Of a stretch of DNA of 12,751 bases, positions 1-6,671 are shown one piece after another (within the stretch, counting starts at the first letter, position 1; each line of letters begins with the position of its first letter). The stretch covers positions 1 to 12,751 of the forward strand of contig USKC01000061.1 in NCBI GenBank assembly GCA_900555195.1, in the 5' to 3' direction. The notes beneath the pieces are model-generated. The model worked only from the letters and a program-made list of their open reading frames with translations, was not told the DNA's origin and did no database searches. The stretch is from an uncultured Lachnospiraceae bacterium. Lineage in GTDB: Bacteria > Bacillota > Clostridia > Lachnospirales > Lachnospiraceae. The position numbers and the translations under genes are program-made.

Positions 1-1660
1 CCTTAACGGACGCCAGCCGATGACTGATCAAAAGCACCGTCTTCCCCTGGCTGAGTTGTTGAAATCTCAGGTAAAGTTCATTCTCATAAATGGGATCCAT
101 AGCCGACGTCGGCTCGTCCAGTATCCGAACAGGCGCCTTGGAAAGGGCGCATCTTGCCAGCGCGATTTTCTGCCATTCCCCTCCGGACAGATCCTGGCTG
201 TCTTCTTTCACTTTCCCAAGAACCGTATCCACACCTTCTCTCTGTTTTGCTATCGTGCTGCCCAGTCCGACTTTCTCAATGATTTCTTCAAGTTCTGCAT
301 CAGAAACCCGTTCCTTTCTGCCCATGACCATATTTTCCCGAATACTGACCGGATACCTTGCAAAATCCTGAAAGACATTGGAGAGAAAATCCCTGTCAAA
401 CCGGCGAATATCCTCACCGTTCACCAATATTTTACCCTCATATCCCTGGTACAGGCCGTTGAGTAGTTTAATCATCGTGGTCTTTCCGGCACCGTTGGCT
501 CCAACAAAAGCATATTTTTTTCCGGCCTCAATTCGGAAGGAAAGGTTTTTCAGAATATAACGCTCCGTTCCCGGATATCGGAAGGACACTTCCCGGAATT
601 CCAAACTCTGAAATGTCCCGATTTTCTTTCCGCCCTCTATACCCCTTTCGCCTTCCATTCCTCCACGCTCTTCTTCCAACCCAAATATCTCCTCCAGTTC
701 CTGGAAATATTCGTTGTACCAGGCCGCCCGGTCAAAACTGTACGTCAGATCCCAGGACATGTTTTGCACAATGCCAAACACCGCTCCGGTCAGCGCCATG
801 AACATACCCAAACGCAACCTGCCGTTCAGGACCAACGGCATCGTGACTGCCAGAAAAATGGCAGATATGGCAATCACCGCCATGCTTCCTGCCTTCATTC
901 TGACAAACCACTTCATCCTTGCCCGGGTCGTATATCTTCTCGCCTTTTCGTACTGAGACAGAAACCTTTCCTCATATTCCTGCCCATATCCAAAAAGTGT
1001 CCGTTCCTCTGCATATTCCCGTCTCTTGAGCATTTCGTTATAATATTCATTAAGCCGCTTCACCTTCGTAACATCCGCCTGAACCTCATAGTTTTCCTTC
1101 CCGCTTTTCATAGCCGTATAAAAACAAGGAATTGAAACGGCCAGAAGCACAAAGGCAAGCCACCAAATCTGCAGAAACAGGATCGCCAGAATTCCTGCCA
1201 CCTTTAAGCCCAACTCCAACAGCAGCAACAGGACTCCATAGGCCTCCCGCACCCTTCCTTCCGCGTTCAAAGCAACTCTTGAAATTTTATCCCGTATTTT
1301 CTCATTTTCCATGTACTCATATTTCAAACGGCTGATTTTTTCCAGCAACCGCGGCTTGAACCCAGCTCTCAGCCGCATTTCCATATGCTGTTCCAAAAGT
1401 TCCGTCAAACTTTTGGATATCCATCTGTAGGCTATCAATGCCACCAGCAGGGAAATCAGAAGCATGAGGCTTCCATCCCATGCATTCCTGTTTGCGGACA
1501 AGATCACCTGGTCTATAAAATCTGCGACAATCAGCGTCTGCAGACTGGGAACCAACGCCTGCAGCAGCCGCAGAGCGAAAAGCAGTCCCGCTGCCACCAA
1601 GTCCACCCGAAATATAATTTTCACCGCATCCAGCACATGCATTTTTTTCATGATTGCCAT
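1..1660 (-). CDS. ABC exporter, fused permease and ATPase (partial, 3' end outside window)
   Basis: The reading frame is open from ATG at 1660 to the left edge, giving about 553 residues without a stop. The N-terminal part, roughly residues 15-285, has several hydrophobic spans typical of the exporter membrane domain (for example SLMLLISLLVALIAY and VIAISAIFLAVTMPLVL). The C-terminal part is an ABC ATPase with Walker A GANGAGKTT near residue 385, Q-loop FQDF, signature LSGGEWQKIALARC, Walker B ILDEPTSAMD and switch histidine in SHRLAS. All the catalytic motifs are present, so it is probably functional. Substrate cannot be told; relatives export peptides, lipids or drugs. Only the last few tens of residues are missing. 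The start is uncertain: ATG at 1660 and 1651 both follow a GGGGG or AAGGG stretch, and an in-frame ATG at 1696 is also possible. A terminator separates it from the dehydrogenase, so it is probably its own transcription unit. Confidence 0.9.
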   Translation of the reverse strand, partial: MAIMKKMHVLDAVKIIFRVDLVAAGLLFALRLLQALVPSLQTLIVADFIDQVILSANRNAWDGSLMLLISLLVALIAYRWISKSLTELLEQHMEMRLRAGFKPRLLEKISRLKYEYMENEKIRDKISRVALNAEGRVREAYGVLLLLLELGLKVAGILAILFLQIWWLAFVLLAVSIPCFYTAMKSGKENYEVQADVTKVKRLNEYYNEMLKRREYAEERTLFGYGQEYEERFLSQYEKARRYTTRARMKWFVRMKAGSMAVIAISAIFLAVTMPLVLNGRLRLGMFMALTGAVFGIVQNMSWDLTYSFDRAAWYNEYFQELEEIFGLEEERGGMEGERGIEGGKKIGTFQSLEFREVSFRYPGTERYILKNLSFRIEAGKKYAFVGANGAGKTTMIKLLNGLYQGYEGKILVNGEDIRRFDRDFLSNVFQDFARYPVSIRENMVMGRKERVSDAELEEIIEKVGLGSTIAKQREGVDTVLGKVKEDSQDLSGGEWQKIALARCALSKAPVRILDEPTSAMDPIYENELYLRFQQLSQGKTVLLISHRLASVK

Positions 1661-1715
1661 CCCCCGACACCCTTTACAGACAAACCATCCGTCCATGTTT
1701 CTCTTCTTCTCTATC

Positions 1716-1724
1716 AGTATAGCA
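1716..1724 (-). promoter_or_regulatory. Extended -10 promoter element for the ABC exporter
   Basis: Read on the minus strand this is TGCTATACT, which matches the extended -10 form TGnTATAAT at all but one position. No convincing -35 box lies upstream, as is usual for extended -10 promoters. Transcription would begin near 1709 and give a leader of about 50 bases to ATG 1660. It lies downstream of the dehydrogenase terminator, which fits an independent promoter. Confidence 0.4.
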
Positions 1725-1810
1725 TGTTCGCCGCCGGAATCCTCCTCAAGTTCCTATCTGAAAAATGTTTGATCCAAAAGCCCATTCATCTCTCCTGAAC
1801 GGTCTTGTCC

Positions 1811-1847
1811 AAAAAAGAAAGGCGCAGAGCAGCTTCTTCTCTACGCC
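1811..1847 (-). terminator. Intrinsic terminator after the 2-hydroxyacid dehydrogenase gene
   Basis: On the minus strand a 9-base stem GGCGTAGAG / CTCTGCGCC (one G-T wobble) closes a 9-base loop and is followed directly by TTTCTTTTTT. It sits 42 bases past the dehydrogenase stop codon and before the exporter promoter, so it ends the gntR-dehydrogenase unit. Confidence 0.88.
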
Positions 1848-1888
1848 TTCACGTTTCATCAAAATACGGCGGCCTGCAGCGATACGGG

Positions 1889-2785
1889 TCATCCCCTTAT
1901 CGCGCCAATCACACCGTTTACCAATTCCATATCACATTCATAAGTGGAGCCTCCCAGATGCGGAGACAGCACCACGTTTTCACATGCAGTAAGCTCCTTC
2001 CTCTGCGGACATCCTTCTTCCCAAAAGACGTCCAGCGCTGCTCCCGCAAGATCTCCCTCGCACAGCGCTTCGAGAAACGCCTCTTCTTCTATGATTCCCG
2101 CCCTGGCCGTATTCACCAGGATACAGCCCTTTTTCATCCGCAAAAAAGCTTCTTTTCCGAGCATTCCTCTCGTATCCTCCTGCAGGGGAAGAAGCACGCA
2201 CAGGAAATCCGCTGCGGCCAGAACCTCATCCAGGCTTGCCGCCGAAGCCTTCAGCCTCTGCTCTTCTTGCTCCGGAAGCCTTCGGATGTCGTAGTAGAGC
2301 ACGTTCATCCGGAAACCGGATACCAGCTCCGCCAGCTGGGTGCCTATTTGCCCCATTCCCAGGATGCCCAGGGTTTTGCCCTCCAGCCCCACTCCGGAGA
2401 ACTGTTCCTTGATCCGTACATGCTCGGTCCATTTTCCTTCCCGTATTCTCCGGTCTGCCGGAATCAGATTCCTCGCCGCTGCCAGCATCAGCGCCAATGT
2501 GTGCTCCGCCACGGTTCTCCACAATCCGTCAGCCAACGTCATCCGGATCCCTCTCTCCTTAGCCCAGCGCGCTTCCGCTTCCCCGCAGGAATGGCAGCCG
2601 ATCGCTTTCAGGCAGGCCGCGTTTCCTTCCGTCCAGGAAGACGGCACGCCATAACAGATCGCCGCTTCCGCTTCATCCATGCGCCCCTCGTCCTGCGTTA
2701 CTTCAAACACCTCTTCCAGTTCTCTCCTCGCCTGCGGATGCATGGCGATCCCCACATAGCACAAAGGTTTCCTGCCCGCTTCCAT
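1889..2785 (-). CDS. D-isomer-specific 2-hydroxyacid dehydrogenase, NAD-dependent
   Basis: 298 residues from ATG 2785. This ATG lies nine bases after AGGAGG; ATG 2791 and GTG 2809 in the same frame are less well placed. It reversibly reduces a 2-keto acid to a D-2-hydroxy acid with NAD(P)H in the cytosol. The Rossmann motif GILGMGQIG is near residues 140-148, followed by the acidic residue of YYD that usually selects NAD. The catalytic triad of the family is present: Arg in VNTARAG, Glu in LDVFWEEG and His in SPHLGGST. The N-terminal substrate-binding loop, usually a GVD-type motif, reads GCHSCGEAE here, so the substrate may be unusual. Length is slightly short for the family (about 310-330). 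It follows a GntR/FCD regulator on the same strand, a common arrangement for sugar-acid or hydroxy-acid catabolism. The actual substrate cannot be assigned. Confidence 0.88.
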   Translation of the reverse strand: MEAGRKPLCYVGIAMHPQARRELEEVFEVTQDEGRMDEAEAAICYGVPSSWTEGNAACLKAIGCHSCGEAEARWAKERGIRMTLADGLWRTVAEHTLALMLAAARNLIPADRRIREGKWTEHVRIKEQFSGVGLEGKTLGILGMGQIGTQLAELVSGFRMNVLYYDIRRLPEQEEQRLKASAASLDEVLAAADFLCVLLPLQEDTRGMLGKEAFLRMKKGCILVNTARAGIIEEEAFLEALCEGDLAGAALDVFWEEGCPQRKELTACENVVLSPHLGGSTYECDMELVNGVIGAIRG

Positions 2786-2805
2786 AGCCATCGTCCTCCT
2801 TATCC

Positions 2806-2871
2806 TCACCGTCCCTGCATGGCAAGGCGCAATACCTTCCCCGCATCATACGGCCCATCCGCAGGGCCCAC
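2806..2871 (-). pseudogene. Possible C-terminal remnant of a lost gene between gntR and the dehydrogenase
   Basis: Minus-strand codons from GTG 2871 to TGA 2806 encode about 21 residues containing GPADGPYDAGKVLRLAM, which reads like the ordered C-terminus of an enzyme rather than noncoding DNA. The frame is open upstream into the end of gntR. The TGA lies just before the AGGAGG of the dehydrogenase, as an upstream operon gene would end. GTG 2871 is preceded by AAAGGA at reasonable spacing, so translation of a very short peptide is possible. I do not recognise the parent protein. It may instead be chance coding-like sequence. Confidence 0.3.
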
Positions 2872-2884
2872 TGAAGATCCTTTC

Positions 2885-3565
2885 TTAAATCGTGGACATA
2901 ATATCCTCTCCCAGCAGCTTCAGCGCTTTATCCAGATCCCTTTCCTGCAGCGCTTTATAGATTCCCATATGCGGCTGCTTGTCAATGGAGTCATCCAGGC
3001 TTCTCCTGCGGTTCCACGAAAATTGTGCATAGACCCTTTTCTGAATCCCAAGACACTCTTTCAGGAAACGGAGGATCAGCTGATTGCCGGCATAGGAGGC
3101 CAACAACAAGTGGAATTCTTCATTATCCTCCCATACCTGCCACACATCCATATGCTCTCCGCCTGCATTCTCCCGCTCTTCTTTCTGCCGTTCTGTCTCT
3201 TCCAGCTTCTTTTGGATCTCGGGAAGATGATATTGCACCACCTGCTCAAACCCTTCCCGCAGCGCCTCCTGCTCCAGGAGCTGACGCATCCGCATCACTT
3301 CTCTGGCATCCTTTTCCCGAAGCCTGACCACCACATACCCATATCGCGGGATATTGCGCAGCACCCCCTCGCTGCACAACTTGATCAGCGCCTCCCTGAT
3401 AGGCGCCTTGCTCACACCGAACAGTTCCATCAGCCGCTTTTCGTTCAGGACCATTTCCTCATCTGCCGCATTCTTGATAATCAGCTCCAGAATCTCATCA
3501 TGGATCCGCTCCGACAGCAGCTCCTTCTTCTCCGATGCCAGGCTTATCTTCTCTTCCTCCAACAT
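2885..3565 (-). CDS. GntR-family transcriptional regulator, FCD (FadR-like) subfamily
   Basis: 226 residues from ATG 3565, preceded by GGAAGGGAG on the minus strand. Residues about 18-82 form the winged helix-turn-helix, with LNEKRLMELFGVSKAPIREA as the recognition part and the wing NIPRYGYVVVR. Residues about 88-222 are the all-helical FCD effector domain, seen in the pattern FHLLLASYAGN and the late HMGIYKALQERD. The metal-ligand pattern of the family (Asp, His, His, His) is only partly kept: Asn148, His152 and His199 are visible, while the last position near 220 is Glu/Asp. Effectors of this subfamily are usually small carboxylic acids, which fits the hydroxyacid dehydrogenase just downstream. 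It probably regulates that gene and itself. No gene break was seen. Confidence 0.92.
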   Translation of the reverse strand: MLEEEKISLASEKKELLSERIHDEILELIIKNAADEEMVLNEKRLMELFGVSKAPIREALIKLCSEGVLRNIPRYGYVVVRLREKDAREVMRMRQLLEQEALREGFEQVVQYHLPEIQKKLEETERQKEERENAGGEHMDVWQVWEDNEEFHLLLASYAGNQLILRFLKECLGIQKRVYAQFSWNRRRSLDDSIDKQPHMGIYKALQERDLDKALKLLGEDIMSTI

Positions 3566-3580
3566 GCCCTGCTCCCTTCC

Positions 3581-3599
3581 TCAGCCCGTACTGGGCTGA
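3581..3599 (-). repeat. Perfect inverted repeat next to the gntR ribosome site
   Basis: Arms TCAGCCC and GGGCTGA are perfect 7-mers around a 5-base spacer. It ends about 15 bases before the gntR start, immediately upstream of the GGAAGGGAG ribosome site on the minus strand. It could be an operator or an mRNA hairpin affecting translation. No T tract follows, so a terminator is unlikely. Confidence 0.55.
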
Positions 3600-3623
3600 C
3601 ATTTTCTTGAATCATATTACTGA

Positions 3624-3665
3624 TATGCTCAACATAAGCATACCTTTTTTATGCAGGGATTGCAA
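3624..3665 (-). promoter_or_regulatory. Candidate promoter of the gntR-dehydrogenase unit
   Basis: On the minus strand TTGCAA (3665-3660) and TATGCT (3642-3637) are separated by 17 bases, a moderate sigma-A-type match. The TATGCT box is one arm of a TATGCT/AGCATA inverted repeat (3624-3642), and the -35 box abuts a larger palindrome at 3666-3687. The predicted leader to gntR is about 65 bases. Confidence 0.4.
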
Positions 3666-3687
3666 GCAATATTTCAGGAAATATTGC
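3666..3687. promoter_or_regulatory. 22-base palindrome, candidate operator upstream of gntR
   Basis: Two perfect 10-base arms, GCAATATTTC and GAAATATTGC, flank a 2-base centre. A further ATTGC half-site lies at 3659-3663, so the motif ATTGC/GCAAT occurs three times within 29 bases. It touches the candidate -35 box of gntR. Neither strand has a T tract after it, so it is not an intrinsic terminator for the MATE gene ending at 3717. A role as regulator binding site is inferred from symmetry and position. Confidence 0.5.
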
Positions 3688-3716
3688 ACGAAAATTACTA
3701 CTCAGCCCTCACGCTG

Positions 3717-4945
3717 TCATTTGCCAAGGGAATGTTTCAGGTACAGATACCTCAGGAACAAAAGAAGATCCGCTCCCATCCAGGCCAGAACCTCGCCATA
3801 GAACACGCCGCTTTCTCCGATGCGCGCCGTCAGCAGCAGCGCGCACCCCACACGCATAATCAACTGGGCGAAGCTGCTGAGCATCGGAAAAACTGCGTCT
3901 CCCATACCCTGAATGCAGGAACGGGTAACGTACAGAACATATAGAAGAGGGAAAAAGACCGCCAACACGCTAAGAAACCGATAACCAACAGCCATGGATG
4001 CCGCAACGGAAGCTGCGTCGCCGGTCAGGAAGCAGCCCAATATCGGCCTTCCGAACAGCAGCATCACGGCAGACATGATACAGGCTGTACTACCAATCCG
4101 CCTGCTGCCGTAATGGCGTTCTGAAAGCACATGGGAAGGCCAAGCCGCAGTTCCTTCCACAGCTGCTGTCCGTCAAGCCTGCATTCCCGTCTGCGAAGCC
4201 GCAGCAGAGGGTTTTCCGAAAGCTTCCTGATACAGAAAAGCCCTGCAAACAGCTGGGCGATCACGGTGGCTGCCGCAGCGCCCCCTATCCCCCATCCGAA
4301 GCCGAACACAAAAAGCAGATCCAGAATGATGTTGCCCACAGAAGCAATGGTCATCGCATGCAGAGGCGTCTTGCTGTTGCCCACAGCGCGCAGCACGGCC
4401 GCAGAGGCATTATACAGAAAAGAAGCCGGTATTCCGGCGAACAAAATCCGCAGATAGGTCATGGAAAGGCCCCTGATCTCCACCGGCGTGCCAAGCAGCC
4501 CAAGCGCAGTCTGGGCCAGTCCCTCCGCCAGCGCGGTAAACAGACAGGCTGCCGCAGCGGACAGCACAGCCGCATGGAAAATCGCTTCCCTCACCTTTCC
4601 CTCTTCACCAGCGCCGAACTGTTGGGAAATCACCACGGAAAATCCCTGCGTCAGTCCCTGTATGGAGCCGAACATCAGAAACGTCAGCCATTCCACAGCG
4701 CCCAATGCCGCCAGCGCTTCCACGCCAAGCGCCTGGCCAGCCACCAACGTGTCCACAAAGGTATACAGCTGCTGAAACACATTGCCCAGCATCAGCGGCA
4801 GCGCAAATCCCAGGATCAGCTTTGCAGGAGCGCCCTGTGTCATATCCTGTGTCTGCGAAAAGCGATTCTTTTTATGCCTCTCGCAGGCACACTCTCTTTC
4901 TTCCCCGCTGGCTTCCTTATCCTTACCAGATTTTGACGATCTCAT
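3717..4945 (-). pseudogene. MATE-family multidrug/cation antiporter, disrupted by internal deletion and frameshift
   Basis: The frame from ATG 4945 encodes a normal MATE N-terminal half. It opens with GFALPLMLGNVFQQLYTFVDT, passes several hydrophobic helices, and reaches GLPMCFQNAITAAGGLVVQ. It then reads PVSCLP and stops at 4064. The C-terminal part resumes in another frame near 4085 (ACIMSAVMLLFGRPILGCFL) and continues with MATE helices to TGA at 3717. Intact relatives have about 60-70 residues between these blocks, including the next transmembrane pair and the loop with a QNLGAG-type motif. That segment is absent, so about 200 bases appear lost with a net frame change. Intact proteins of about 450 residues export drugs using a Na+ or H+ gradient; this one should not. 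The start overlaps the small gene upstream by 23 bases; ATG 4843 is an alternative. Confidence 0.87.
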
Positions 4946-5144
4946 CCTTCTTTACCCCATACAGTTCACAGAAGCTGTCCAAATCCGCTTCCTTACTTAT
5001 CAACATCACATCCTCAAACCGCCCCGACTTATCCACAAATCCCGCTACCTTTTCCCCTGTGCAGATACTGCTTTTCACTGCAGGGCTCATCCCCTCATAG
5101 GCCTTCAGCAAAACAGCGGATTCCTTTTTCTTTTTCCAAAACAT
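4923..5144 (-). CDS. Small conserved-looking protein of unknown function (73 residues)
   Basis: I do not recognise this protein. The preferred start is ATG 5144, eight bases after GGGGAG. The frame extends upstream to 5198, but that start has no ribosome site. The product begins with a lysine-rich segment (MFWKKKKES), then has a compact soluble-looking body ending in DEIVKIW, with no membrane span or signal peptide. The balanced alternation of charged and hydrophobic residues and the codon pattern argue for a real gene. It overlaps the start of the MATE frame by 23 bases, which suggests translational coupling in an operon. The cas6 stop lies 151 bases upstream, and a TATAAT box at 5267-5262 could drive this gene separately. 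Confidence 0.6.
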   Translation of the reverse strand: MFWKKKKESAVLLKAYEGMSPAVKSSICTGEKVAGFVDKSGRFEDVMLISKEADLDSFCELYGVKKDEIVKIW

Positions 5145-5261
5145 TTCTTCTTCTCCCCAAACACGCAATGCAAAAGCGATACGGCCGGCCGCCGGCATAA
5201 ACAGTTCCTTTTTCCAGCCTGCATCTCTTTTCCATTCTTTCGTATCTTGCCTTCCAGCACC

Positions 5262-5267
5262 ATTATA
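5262..5267 (-). promoter_or_regulatory. Possible -10 box upstream of the 73-residue protein gene
   Basis: A perfect TATAAT on the minus strand lies in the gap after cas6, about 120 bases before the start of the small gene. No good -35 box is seen at 16-18 bases, so this is a weak call. Confidence 0.25.
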
Positions 5268-5295
5268 GCCTATACGAATGGATATTCCCAGCCTT

Positions 5296-5991
5296 TCACC
5301 GAAAACGGTAGCTCAGGAAGCCGCATCCGCCCGTATTATTTTCCCCCATCCCCGTTCCCAGCGCCATATAAAGCAGTTCCTGCGCGCTTTCATTCTGAGA
5401 TGCCGTAAGGCTCAGCTTATCTCCCAAAAGGGCCTTATCCTGATAAGGCACCCGCACCGGCTTCCGGTTCGTAAAAGAAAGATCGCAGGAGAGGGGGAAA
5501 TCGGCGGACAGCGTTCTTTCTCCAAAAAGACGGTACTTCCTGATCAGGTTCCTTTTCAGGCGTTCTTCATATTCCGGAACTTTCATCCGGTTTCTCCAGT
5601 ATCCGCATTTCATTTTCATCACAACAGGGGTCAGGGTATATACCTTTTCCAGCGCAAAACGGGGTATAATCTTCAGTTCTCCGCTCAATCCCTGCATTTC
5701 TTCGCTTTGATGAACCGGAAGCCTTCTGACAAAAAATTCTGCCAGTTCCTGACGGATCGTCCGGATCCGCACCGTATATATTTTTCCTGTCTGGTAGATG
5801 AGCCCTGATTCAATGGGAAACGGGAGATCAAACGTATAGGGCCAGCCCGCATAGGACGCCTCATCATCAGGCGGATACAGTCCGACTTCCCACAGCGCGC
5901 TTTCTATAAAGCGCCCTATTTTTTCCGCCGCCTGCAGAAACGGTAGAGGAGACAAGATGCATATCTTCAGGGGTAATTCAAAAACCAGCAT
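5296..5991 (-). CDS. cas6: Cas6-family CRISPR RNA endoribonuclease, solitary
   Basis: 231 residues, from an ATG preceded by AGGAGG at 10 bases. The C-terminus LGTGMGENNTGGCGF (residues 211-225) is the glycine-rich loop that marks Cas6 and other RAMP proteins. The middle block, with YTFDLPFPIE, GLIYQTGKIYTVRIRTI and LTPVVMKMKCGYWRN, agrees with my memory of type I-B/III Cas6 proteins from Clostridia. Cas6 cuts pre-crRNA within each repeat and holds the processed end. The only histidine is His94, whereas many Cas6 enzymes use a histidine near residue 30-50, so the cleavage chemistry is uncertain. No other cas gene and no repeat-spacer array is in the window. It could serve an array elsewhere in the genome or be a leftover from a lost locus. 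The frame is intact. Confidence 0.8.
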   Translation of the reverse strand: MLVFELPLKICILSPLPFLQAAEKIGRFIESALWEVGLYPPDDEASYAGWPYTFDLPFPIESGLIYQTGKIYTVRIRTIRQELAEFFVRRLPVHQSEEMQGLSGELKIIPRFALEKVYTLTPVVMKMKCGYWRNRMKVPEYEERLKRNLIRKYRLFGERTLSADFPLSCDLSFTNRKPVRVPYQDKALLGDKLSLTASQNESAQELLYMALGTGMGENNTGGCGFLSYRFR

Positions 5992-6338
5992 ATATTTCCT
6001 TCCTCCTATATATTTTTATCCGTTCAGAATCATCTGACCTGTAACCAATCCTCGAAAGAAATACCTGTCGTACACATACAATGCAAACTTATCCTTGTAT
6101 CTGTACGGCAGGCTGCGGTTTATCCATGTTCACTTTAATGTAAATAAGAGGGGAAATCTTATCACCAAAGTTAAACAGAAATGCTGTAACCAGAATAACC
6201 AGATATGGAATAATAAGATGTGTATTTACATAGATTGTATCTTATGAACGGCTCACTGTCTATAATAAAATACACTTTCGTATACATGCCGGAGAAAGAA
6301 AATGCCTTGTTTTCCCCAAAATCCTTTGTTATTCGTGA

Positions 6339-6367
6339 TTTTCACTAAATTTTCACACTTTTTTCAC
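6339..6367 (+). repeat. Three TTTTCAC direct repeats at exact 11-base period
   Basis: TTTTCAC begins at 6339, 6350 and 6361, each separated by four T/A-rich or mixed bases. One helical turn between repeats is the layout used by OmpR/PhoB-class response regulators. In Bacillus, PhoP binds TTcACA-like repeats with about 11-base spacing. No strong promoter directly follows, so the function is open. Confidence 0.55.
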
Positions 6368-6612
6368 ATTTTTCGCTCTTATCTCATTTCTCTGTACGCA
6401 AGAATCTCAAAGGCTGAGGCAGATTGCCGGATAGATAAAGGTCACAGGCGGCAAAATGATAAACAATAACAGTTTCTTCATTATAATGGAAAATTTCATT
6501 GCCCTAGAGGGAAAAATTCGTTAAAATAAAGTTAACCGGCATGTTGTATTCCAAACCAAACGCAGCATTCTTGCCGGAAATGCAGTACTTCAAGCGGGCC
6601 GGAGAAGCTATT

Positions 6613-6640
6613 TTGTCTCTGCCTGCATGTTGCCTATAAT
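6613..6640 (+). promoter_or_regulatory. Promoter of the phosphoketolase gene
   Basis: TTGTCT (6613-6618) and a perfect TATAAT (6635-6640) are 16 bases apart. Transcription would begin near 6647, leaving a leader of about 25 bases that contains AAGGAGG at 6658-6664, seven bases before the start codon. Confidence 0.7.
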
Positions 6641-6671
6641 CACACCATCTTATTTCTAAGGAGGAAAAGAC

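Larger units (their letters stand above)
5992..6671. other. Gene-free gap of 680 bases between cas6 and the phosphoketolase
   Basis: No ORF here has both a ribosome site and protein-like composition. It is AT-rich and contains the ribosome site of cas6 at its left end, a TATAAT at 6261-6266 with no good -35, the triple TTTTCAC repeat at 6339-6367, a TTGCCG/CGGCAA inverted repeat (6424-6429 and 6449-6454), and the phosphoketolase promoter at the right end. No CRISPR repeat pattern was found. An unannotated small RNA or long leader is possible but not supported by a recognised fold. Confidence 0.6.

Noticed and set aside
1805..3610. 601-codon open frame on the plus strand
   Set aside because: It lies antisense to both the dehydrogenase and gntR genes, is rich in Pro, His, Arg and Gln with no domain pattern, and has no ribosome site. 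It is a shadow of the minus-strand genes.
3666..3687. Terminator for the MATE gene
   Set aside because: The palindrome is AT-rich and is not followed by a T tract on the minus strand.
6400..6460. Possible cyclic-di-GMP-I riboswitch, because of ACGCAA and a later GCCGG
   Set aside because: The obligatory upstream GCAAAC and GAAA tetraloop segments are missing and the paired regions do not form. It is also more than 200 bases from the xfp start, beyond its own promoter.
6000..6670. CRISPR array expected next to cas6
   Set aside because: No 25-40 base repeat recurs here. The only regular repeat is the 7-base TTTTCAC at 11-base period, which is far too short.
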